From CAZEJK01 sp964512045 (lineage in GTDB: Bacteria; Acidobacteriota; Thermoanaerobaculia; Thermoanaerobaculales; Sulfomarinibacteraceae), in NCBI GenBank assembly GCA_964512045.1, contig CAZEJK010000122.1:1-15297 (forward strand): 15,297 nucleotides of DNA, written 5' to 3'. The translations under genes and the position numbers were made by a program. Below, one piece after another: positions 7,189-14,014 of the stretch (its first letter is position 1; every line of letters begins with the position of its first letter). The notes under the pieces were generated by a model. The model did no database searches. It saw nothing but the letters and a program-made list of their open reading frames with translations, and was not told the DNA's origin.

Positions 7189-10100
7189 ATGAGATGGCTG
7201 TCGGCACGTGTCGTTTGCGCGCTTGTGGGAGCGGTTCTGGTCGCGGTCACCGGGCTCGCGCAAAGCTACCGGGTCGACACCTACTCCGTCGAGGACGGTC
7301 TGCCGAGCAGTGAGGTGTTCGATCTTGCACAGGGTCGCACCGGTCGGCTGTGGCTTGCCACTCGAGGAGGGCTCACCTCGTTCGATGGCCTCTCCTGGAA
7401 GCTACATACACCGCCCGAGGTGCCGACGCGTCAGGTCGCGGCCGTGGCAAGCGATCAGTCTGGCCAGATCTGGGCCCTGTTCATGGACGTGGAGTGGACG
7501 GTGGGCAGGTGGGACGGAGCCGGCTGGACCTGGCTTGGGCCCATCGAGCAGCCGGGAGGGCGTCAGCGGCCGTCCGACTTCGCCGTGACAGCTACTGAGG
7601 AGGTCGGCTCCGTAGTGGCGCTGGCGACTGACGGCGATCTCTGGTTAGGACGCGCCGACGGCTGGATGGAGGTTGTCGGTCTCGAAGGAGCTCGGGCAGT
7701 CGAGCCGTGGAATGGAGGCTTCGTCGTTCTCTGTGACGAGGAGCTGGTCATCGTCGGCGGTGACGGCGATGTCACGCGGCCGTGGAGCGGATGGTGGCCT
7801 CGAGGCAGCGAGCTGCTCGCGGTGGAGATCGGTCCCGACGGGATGCCTTGGGTCCTGTCGGAGCGGGGCCTCGCACGGATCGGCGCGAACGCGCTCGAGA
7901 TGCTCGTCGCAGACCTGCCGACAGGAGCCGAGTCCATCGCTGCGGCTTCGCGGATCTCGCTGGCGGTGGCGCCCGGCGGTGAGGCGGTGTACCTGGCGAG
8001 CTGGAACGCGCTCTTTCGGTTGGACGTGAGCAGCGGTCAGCTCGAGAGGCTCGGACCGCTGAATGGTCTGCAGAACGACGGCGCAACCGCCATCCTGGTC
8101 GATCGCGAGGGACTGGTCTGGGTCGCCGGCCTGCGCGGTCTGAGCAAGATCATCTCGCTGCAGTTTGCTTCGTTGCAGCGGCAGCATGGGCTTCTCGAGG
8201 ACGAGGTTACAGCGGTGTGTGAGACCTCTACGGGGAGGCTGGTGCTCGGGCACAACCTCGGCATCTCGGTCCTCCCCGCTGTGCAGGGAGACCGCCAGGG
8301 CTCCGTGAACCGGATGCGCGCTGAACGGGAGCTGGAGCAGATCGCGTTTGCACGCGATGTGACTGGCTGGACAGGAGTGCGCATCCTCGATTGTTGGGCG
8401 AGCCCGGACGATCGTGATGAGACGGTCTGGCTCGCAGCCTCGGGGCTCGGTCTCGCACAGTGGCAGCCAGAAACGGGTCTGACGCGGCCCGACTCCGCGG
8501 ACGTGGTCGAGCGGCCGACGTCGGTGACGGGTACGGACGATGGATCCGTTTGGGTAGCGGGCCACAACGGGCTGTTTCGGGCTCGTCGAGGAGAGCGCTC
8601 TTTGCAAAGGGTGTGGAGTCCCAGGAGTGCGCTGCGCCGCGTGCAGTCTTCTCAGGAGGGAGGGCTGTGGGTGGCGGCGATCAACGCTGGCGTGTACCGC
8701 TGGCGAGACGGTGTGGCAACGCATATACCGGGGCCCGAGGACGACGCTGAGCTGAACGTCTTCTCGGTGGCCGAGACAGGCCGCGGCGAGACGTTCATGG
8801 CATCTCGAGCTGGCCTGCTGCGGCTGGACGGGGCTCGGCTCGTCTTCAGCCGGGCGCCCGAGGGACCCGAGATCCGTCGTCCTGTCTACTGTCTCGTCGA
8901 AGGACCCGACGGCGCCCTCTGGGTCGGTACCGATGACGGGTACGCGCGTTGGCTGGACGGAATGTTGAGCTGGTACGGTCCGCACGAAGGTCTTGTCGGG
9001 CGAGAGGCGAACCGAGCAGCGGGTTTCGTCGATCGTCATGGCGAGCTGTGGCTGGGAACGGACCGTGGAGTGTCCAGGTTCCGCTCCGATGTCGAGCCTG
9101 CTCGAGGAGCCGCGCCGATCGTCCGTCTGGACCGTGTGCTGGCTGGTGAGCGGGAGCTTGCGCCAGATGAGCCCGTTCGTCTGGGGCCGTACGAGGGCTC
9201 GATGACAGTGCGGTTCAGCGCGGTGTCGTTGTACGACGAGAACGATGTCGCTGTGCAAGCGAAGCTGATGCCGGTCGAAGAGAGCTGGAACACGACCGCA
9301 CAAGGTGTCCGGAAGGAGATCCGGTACACGAACCTCCAACCCGGCCAGTACCGGGTTTCGATCCGAGCTCGCAGCGCCACCGGCCAGTGGTCCGAAGCGG
9401 TCACCTCCGCTCCGATCCGGGTCCTGCCGCCGCTCTGGCGTCGGGCGTGGTTCGTGCTCCTGACGGCCCTGGCTGCGCTCGGTGTCACGCTGACGGCCGG
9501 ACGGATCTGGTTGCAAGCCCGGTACGCGAGGCTGCTGGAGGCAAAGGTCACGGAGCGGACCGCAGAGCTGGCAGCATCGCAGAAGAGGTATCACTGGTTG
9601 TTCCACGGTTCGATTCTCGGCAAGATTGTCGTGGATGACGAGCTCAGGATGGCCGAGGTGAACGCAGCAGCTGTGCGGCTGTGCGGAGTGCGGCTCGATG
9701 ATCTGGAGGACCGGAGGCTGGACGAGATTCCGGTCGAGTGGTGTCGACGCGTCGCCGAGGAGCTGTCGGTGTCGTGGGGCAGGCAGTGGGACGGAGATGT
9801 GACGAGGCTTGTCGTAACGGGCCGTGACGGCAGCGGCTTCGAACGCGACATGGAGGTGTGGGTAAGCCCTGATGCACAGCGACGGCTGATGTTGCTGACC
9901 GTTGACGATGTCACGGAGCGTCGCAGACTCGAGCACGACCGGCTGAGAGCCAGCAAGCTCGAGTCCGTCGGTCAGCTGGCTGGCGGGCTGGCGCACGACT
10001 TCAACAACATCCTGGCCGGGATCCTCGGGAACCTCTCCATAGCTCGGATACGTGCTCAGAAGGGCCAGGATCCGGGCGCCTACCTCGACTCGGCGGAAGG

Positions 10101-11073
10101 TGCTGTCGAGCGAGCAAAAGGTATCACTGCTCAGCTTCTGACGTTCGCACGCGGTGGCGCTCCGGTACGGCGGCTGGCGGATATCGGTCTGTTGGCTTCC
10201 GAGAACGCGGAGCTCGTGCTGGCAGGCTCGTCAGTGGGGTGTGCGATAGCGGTGGACGAGGAGCTCTGGCCTGCGGAGGTGGATGCAAGCCAGATCGGTC
10301 AGGTCGTGAACAACCTCGTCATGAACGCTGCCCAGGCGATGCCGGATGGCGGGGTGGTCGAGCTGTCGATCAGCAACCGTCAGCTGGACTCGGGCGAGCA
10401 CGAGGGAGTCGGTCCGGGGCCGTACGTGGAGCTGCGTGTGTCCGACACTGGAGTCGGTGTTCCCGAGTCGATCCGCGACAAGGTGTTCGATCCGTACTTC
10501 ACAACCAAGGAGTCCGGAAGTGGTCTTGGTCTGTCGAGCGTGTACTCGATTGTGAAGCAGCATGGCGGACTGGTGTCTCTCGACTCGGCTGAAGGTCATG
10601 GGACGTCAGTCACGGTCCTGATTCCCGCGAGCCCGGACGAGGCGCCTGCCGTCGAGCCGTCAGTGGCGACGACGGTGCGAGGTTCGGGCCGTGTGCTGGT
10701 CATGGACGATGATGTGGACCTCCAGGAGGTGTACCGTGACGTGCTCGAGGAGCTCGGTTACGAGAGCGAGGTCGTAGGCGATGGCCAGAGGGCCATCGAG
10801 GCCGCTGCTCGAGCTGCCCGCGAAGGCCGGCCGTTCGATGTCGCAGTGCTGGATCTCACGGTTCCGGGCGGTATGGGAGGACGTGAGGCCGTGTCGGTCC
10901 TGAAGGAGCAGCACCCAGGCCTTCGCGCCGTAGTGGCGAGCGGGTACTCGTCCGACCCGGTGATGGCGGATCATCAGTCTGCAGGGTTCGATGGCGTGCT
11001 CAGAAAGCCGTTCAGCATCGCCCAGCTGGCCGAGGCTCTCGATGCGGCGCGTGGGTCGAGCTCCGCACCCTGA
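7189..11073 (+). CDS. Hybrid histidine kinase with periplasmic two-component propeller
   Basis: A 1294-residue one-protein phosphorelay. The signal peptide MRWLSARVVCALVGAVLVAV.. is followed by YRVDTYSVEDGLPSSEV, the typical first strand of two-component propeller sensors. About 13 blade motifs of the type GxLWLGTxxGLxRxDG fill residues 25-645, enough for two seven-bladed propellers (PF07494). A Y_Y_Y domain follows (about 665-745), then a TM helix at 754-773, a PAS domain (about 797-910), HisKA with His936 in LAHDFNN, HATPase_c with N box MNAAQA (Asn1046), DTGVGVP (Asp1086) and SGLGLSSV (1109-1117). A C-terminal REC domain has acidic Asp1173-1175, phospho-acceptor Asp1222 in VLDLTVPG and Lys1273 in RKP. 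All key residues are intact. The propeller should sense a periplasmic ligand, often carbohydrate in characterised relatives. No DNA-binding output is attached. ATG 7189 gives the best signal peptide but lacks a clear Shine-Dalgarno. GTG 7171, with GGAG 11 bases upstream, is the alternative. Confidence 0.93.
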   Translation: MRWLSARVVCALVGAVLVAVTGLAQSYRVDTYSVEDGLPSSEVFDLAQGRTGRLWLATRGGLTSFDGLSWKLHTPPEVPTRQVAAVASDQSGQIWALFMDVEWTVGRWDGAGWTWLGPIEQPGGRQRPSDFAVTATEEVGSVVALATDGDLWLGRADGWMEVVGLEGARAVEPWNGGFVVLCDEELVIVGGDGDVTRPWSGWWPRGSELLAVEIGPDGMPWVLSERGLARIGANALEMLVADLPTGAESIAAASRISLAVAPGGEAVYLASWNALFRLDVSSGQLERLGPLNGLQNDGATAILVDREGLVWVAGLRGLSKIISLQFASLQRQHGLLEDEVTAVCETSTGRLVLGHNLGISVLPAVQGDRQGSVNRMRAERELEQIAFARDVTGWTGVRILDCWASPDDRDETVWLAASGLGLAQWQPETGLTRPDSADVVERPTSVTGTDDGSVWVAGHNGLFRARRGERSLQRVWSPRSALRRVQSSQEGGLWVAAINAGVYRWRDGVATHIPGPEDDAELNVFSVAETGRGETFMASRAGLLRLDGARLVFSRAPEGPEIRRPVYCLVEGPDGALWVGTDDGYARWLDGMLSWYGPHEGLVGREANRAAGFVDRHGELWLGTDRGVSRFRSDVEPARGAAPIVRLDRVLAGERELAPDEPVRLGPYEGSMTVRFSAVSLYDENDVAVQAKLMPVEESWNTTAQGVRKEIRYTNLQPGQYRVSIRARSATGQWSEAVTSAPIRVLPPLWRRAWFVLLTALAALGVTLTAGRIWLQARYARLLEAKVTERTAELAASQKRYHWLFHGSILGKIVVDDELRMAEVNAAAVRLCGVRLDDLEDRRLDEIPVEWCRRVAEELSVSWGRQWDGDVTRLVVTGRDGSGFERDMEVWVSPDAQRRLMLLTVDDVTERRRLEHDRLRASKLESVGQLAGGLAHDFNNILAGILGNLSIARIRAQKGQDPGAYLDSAEGAVERAKGITAQLLTFARGGAPVRRLADIGLLASENAELVLAGSSVGCAIAVDEELWPAEVDASQIGQVVNNLVMNAAQAMPDGGVVELSISNRQLDSGEHEGVGPGPYVELRVSDTGVGVPESIRDKVFDPYFTTKESGSGLGLSSVYSIVKQHGGLVSLDSAEGHGTSVTVLIPASPDEAPAVEPSVATTVRGSGRVLVMDDDVDLQEVYRDVLEELGYESEVVGDGQRAIEAAARAAREGRPFDVAVLDLTVPGGMGGREAVSVLKEQHPGLRAVVASGYSSDPVMADHQSAGFDGVLRKPFSIAQLAEALDAARGSSSAP

Positions 11074-12544
11074 GCCCGGCGCTGCGTCTCAGCGCGAGGG
11101 CGCGGGTTGGATCTGGGCTCTGCGCTGGCTCGACCTGGATCGTGTGCACCTGGACCGGATCGCCAGCCTCGGGCTGCTCGCCGGAGTGGTGGCGGCGCGT
11201 GTGGCGGTGTTTCCCAGGTCGATCTGGGAGCAGGATGAGGCGTACCTGGCGTGTGGGGTGGTGGAGTACGACGTGGCGGCGTTCCATCCGCACGTGCCGG
11301 GGTTTCCGCTGTGGGTTCTCCTCGGGAAGCTCGTCGAGCCGCTGGTGAGCGCTCCGGAGCGGGCGTTGCAGTGGGTGAGTGTGGTGCTGTCGGTCGTCGG
11401 TATCGCTGCGGTGATGGCCCTGTGGTCGTTGCTGCTCGAGCGGCGTCAGGCAGCTCTGGCGGCGCTGCTGTTCGCCTTCGCTCCGGGCCCGTGGCTGCTG
11501 TCGGGGCGGGCGTTCACCGGCCCGGCGGCCACCGCCATCGCCGCGGCGGCTCTGGCCTCCTGGCTGTGGCCGGGGGATCGTTCCGCCTGCAGGGTCGCCG
11601 GGTCTGCGCTGGCGGCAGCCGCAGTGCTGGTCCGGCCCCATGTGCTGCCGCTGCTCGTGCCGGCCCTGCTCTGGCGACTGTGGCGCGATCGGCGCCATCC
11701 AGCGGCGATCGGCCAGACCGTGATGGTCCTGGTCGGCACTGTGGCGATCGGCGCCGGGCTGGTGGTGGCCGATACCGGTGGGATCACCCCGTACTGGATG
11801 GCGATGACCGAGCATGCGCAGTACCACTTCACGGCGCTGGCCGAGCTCTCCTGGCAGTGGTCCGATCTGTCGGCGGTCGTGGCGCTCGGATCTCTGCCGG
11901 TGGCGGTTGCCTGGTGGCTCTCTGCCGCTGTCGGGTGGGCTCTCTGGCTTCAGGACCCCACCAGACGGGTGCTGGCGGGCGTGCTACTGGCCGGTCTGTG
12001 TGCTCAGCTGATCGTGCTGCTGGAGCTGCAGAACGCGACCCATCCGCGGTATGCCGTGCCGCTGCTGGCTCTGTCTGCCGGTCCTGTCATCGCGTGCTGG
12101 TCGTGGCTGGGAACCGCCTGGCGACGCTGCGGAGTGGCCGCACTGATGGCCGTGTGGCTCGTCCAGGTGCTCCCAGCAGCACAGGAGTACCGGTCGGCGG
12201 TGGCCCCGCCGCTGGCGGCACTCCAGGCGGGTGCTGACGAGGCGTGTGCACGGGAGGGCGTCCTCGTCATCGATCGGACGCTCGTGGCGTTCGAGGATCT
12301 GCTGAGGTGTCGCGGCGAGCTCGAGGCCACGGTTCTTCGCGACGTGGATCTGGAACGCGGCGGCTTCGATGCGCCGCCGCCGGGTCGCACCGTCGTCGTG
12401 TGGGATCTGCGACGTGGACCGCCCCCGGTGGAGGGTGGGGAGTGGCAGCTGTTTTCGGTGGGATCGCCGTTGCTGCGGCGCCTGTCGCAGGAGCGGTTTC
12501 TCGACGTGGCGGTCGTCGCTGGAGGCGCCTACACCGTCCGATGA
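11042..12544 (+). CDS. GT-C-type polytopic membrane glycosyltransferase-like protein
   Basis: A 500-residue protein with roughly ten hydrophobic helices between residues 35 and 385, then a soluble C-terminal region (about 390-500). Several traits fit GT-C glycosyltransferases of the ArnT/PMT type, which move sugars from polyprenyl-phosphate donors across the membrane face. The first extracytoplasmic loop carries an acidic pair in WEQDEAYLA (Asp65, Glu66), followed by FHPHVPGFPLW (81-91). A late loop has ATHPRYAVP (332-340), like the HPRY motif seen at that place in many such enzymes. Donor and acceptor cannot be told from sequence. ATG 11042 was chosen: GAGG (11032-11035) lies six bases upstream, and it overlaps the 3' end of the hybrid kinase by 32 bp, which suggests translational coupling. 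An upstream ATG at 10991 would deepen the overlap with no better ribosome site. The last residues (FLDVAVVAGGAYTVR) form a plausible C-terminal strand. Confidence 0.75.
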   Translation: MRRVGRAPHPEPGAASQREGAGWIWALRWLDLDRVHLDRIASLGLLAGVVAARVAVFPRSIWEQDEAYLACGVVEYDVAAFHPHVPGFPLWVLLGKLVEPLVSAPERALQWVSVVLSVVGIAAVMALWSLLLERRQAALAALLFAFAPGPWLLSGRAFTGPAATAIAAAALASWLWPGDRSACRVAGSALAAAAVLVRPHVLPLLVPALLWRLWRDRRHPAAIGQTVMVLVGTVAIGAGLVVADTGGITPYWMAMTEHAQYHFTALAELSWQWSDLSAVVALGSLPVAVAWWLSAAVGWALWLQDPTRRVLAGVLLAGLCAQLIVLLELQNATHPRYAVPLLALSAGPVIACWSWLGTAWRRCGVAALMAVWLVQVLPAAQEYRSAVAPPLAALQAGADEACAREGVLVIDRTLVAFEDLLRCRGELEATVLRDVDLERGGFDAPPPGRTVVVWDLRRGPPPVEGGEWQLFSVGSPLLRRLSQERFLDVAVVAGGAYTVR

Positions 12545-12719
12545 GCCCAGGCCCGGAGGCGCTGCGTCGAGCGCGTGGTCACGAAAAAAGGGGTGCGCGC
12601 GAACCAGCATCACGGAGGAAGCGTATGGGCCGTGGTCAGGCCGGTTCGGCGAAACCCTGTAGAGGAGACAGATTCTCAATCTGGAGTATTCCCGGTCCGG
12701 CGCCGGATCGCGGACCTCT
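12545..12719. other. Convergent intergenic gap with A6 run and small hairpin
   Basis: This 175-bp stretch lies between the 3' ends of the membrane glycosyltransferase and the phosphatase. It contains AAAAAA at 12584-12589, which reads as CCCC then TTTTTT on the minus strand. That could be the tail of a terminator for the phosphatase gene, but no convincing stem precedes it. A perfect 6-bp hairpin with a 3-base loop lies at 12669-12683 (CAGATT/AATCTG). GGAGG at 12613-12617 stands six bases before ATG 12625. No gene here can be supported with confidence. Confidence 0.5.
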
Positions 12720-13913
12720 TCACCCTGATCGGGTTGGTGCTGGCGGCGGTGGTGGTGGCACGGGAGCTCGTTGGAGCACGACGAGGCTGACGTCGTCAGA
12801 GCGTGGATGATCGAGGAGAAAGCCCTCCAGTGCCGAGATCAGGCGGTCGTGAACCGCCTGCGGGCTGCCGCCCGAGGCGAGCAGATCCACGATGCGCGCG
12901 AAGCCGAAGCTTCCACGTTCCGGTGCGTAGGCCTCCGGAAGCCCGTCGGAGTAGAGCAGGAGGGTCTCGCCGGGCGCCAGCGTGGTGAACGCCGAGGCGA
13001 GCTGCACGGTGGGCCGGATGCCGAGCGGGAAGGCGCCATGGCCGATCTCCTCGACGGTGCCGTCGGTGTGTCGGACGAGAGGGAACGGATGGGCGGCGTC
13101 AACGCACTCCAGCGCTCCGCTTGCTGGATCCAGAACCCCGTAGAACAGGGTCATGAACGAGCGCCGGTCGCCTGTGGTGTACAGCACCTCGTTGACCCGT
13201 GTGACCACGTGCTCCGGGTCCGGATCCACGCGGATCGCCACTTGCAGAGCCGCCTTGGTGGTCGCCATGATCAGCCCGGCGCTCATTCCGTGACCGGAGG
13301 CATCGCCCGCGATCACCGCCAGCCGACCGTCGGCCAACGGAATGAAGTCGTAGAAGTCGCCTCCGACCTCGTTGGCGGTGCTGTACGAGAACGCGAAGCT
13401 CCAACCGGCCACATCGGGCGCCGAGTGCGGTAAGAGATCATGCTGGAGCTGACGAGCGACCTGGAGCTCGTCGCGGAATCGGATCCGCTCCACGAGCTCG
13501 AGGGCCAGGAGGAACAGGAGACCGCCGGCCCCGAGGAGAAACCAGAACGGCGAGTCGTCGATGCCGGTCCTGATGTCAGGTTGAACGTTGCACGTGACGA
13601 TACCGAGAAGTATGCAGAGCATCGCGACGGCGAACAGAACCCGGCGAGGCGGACTGAGCTTGTACGACAGGCCGAGAAAGACCATGCGCGCGAGCTGGAG
13701 AGCGCGGCGCCATCCCCGTTGGCGTGGCGCAGCGGTGTCGTCCTCCTGGTCGCGGGTCAAGACCGCCCACGCCTCGGGCGCGTCGCGATCAAACAGGTGC
13801 TGGAGGTCTCGGGTGCGAAGCCCCGCCGTGTACTCGCGGACGAAGCGCTCGAACGGGGCCAGTGCGCGTTCCGTCCTCCTCAACCAGCGCTCGATGCGTC
13901 GTTCCCATCCCAT
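12720..13913 (-). CDS. Membrane-anchored SpoIIE/RsbU-type PP2C serine phosphatase
   Basis: A 397-residue protein. Residues 1-90 are charged and cytoplasmic. Two membrane helices follow (about 92-110 and 122-142), then a short linker helix with the RsbU-type sequence ELQVARQLQHDLLP (149-162). The SpoIIE domain (PF07228) covers about 170-380. Its metal-binding acidic residues are visible: Asp186 in GGDFYDF, Asp204 in AGDASGHGMSAG, Asp323 in YSDGLPEA and Asp373-374 in RSDDVSLVVL. Such enzymes dephosphorylate Ser/Thr-phosphorylated anti-sigma antagonists or other regulators; no such partner is encoded in the window. ATG 13913 was chosen because upstream sequence in this frame overlaps the next gene and has no domain likeness. 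The Shine-Dalgarno is weak. After the domain comes an unusual tail, QRAPVPPPPPPAPTRSG. It lies 101 bp downstream of the Fe-S oxidoreductase on the same strand and could be co-transcribed. Confidence 0.92.
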   Translation of the reverse strand: MGWERRIERWLRRTERALAPFERFVREYTAGLRTRDLQHLFDRDAPEAWAVLTRDQEDDTAAPRQRGWRRALQLARMVFLGLSYKLSPPRRVLFAVAMLCILLGIVTCNVQPDIRTGIDDSPFWFLLGAGGLLFLLALELVERIRFRDELQVARQLQHDLLPHSAPDVAGWSFAFSYSTANEVGGDFYDFIPLADGRLAVIAGDASGHGMSAGLIMATTKAALQVAIRVDPDPEHVVTRVNEVLYTTGDRRSFMTLFYGVLDPASGALECVDAAHPFPLVRHTDGTVEEIGHGAFPLGIRPTVQLASAFTTLAPGETLLLYSDGLPEAYAPERGSFGFARIVDLLASGGSPQAVHDRLISALEGFLLDHPRSDDVSLVVLQRAPVPPPPPPAPTRSG

Positions 13914-14014
13914 CGTACTCTGATGATACGCCGGCGCGGCCGGAGAGTTCGCATATCTGGCATCGAGCCGCACAGGTCTCCAGAGCTCCTGGAAGGGCCC
14001 GCCACCGCGTTGGG

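Noticed and set aside
7645..9996. 783-codon minus-strand ORF antisense to the hybrid kinase
   Set aside because: The plus-strand frame carries continuous recognisable propeller, Y_Y_Y and PAS domains. The antisense product has no domain likeness and is His/Arg/Pro-rich, as expected for a long shadow frame in GC-rich DNA.
12584..12620. Rho-independent terminator for the phosphatase gene ending in CCCC-TTTTTT on the minus strand
   Set aside because: The T-run is good, but the sequence before it forms only a weak, interrupted stem, so I do not call a terminator.
12641..12700. tRNA-like anticodon arm (CAGA, seven-base loop TTCTCAA, TCTG), which would read as a CTC anticodon, or GAG on the other strand
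   Set aside because: No canonical D arm, no TTCRANY T loop and no 7-bp acceptor stem can be placed at the right distances on either strand. It is only a short hairpin.
12541..12810. Plus-strand frame beginning with ATGA at the GT-C stop
   Set aside because: The product is Gly/Arg/Pro-rich, has no family likeness and ends antisense within the phosphatase gene. The ATGA overlap alone is not enough support.
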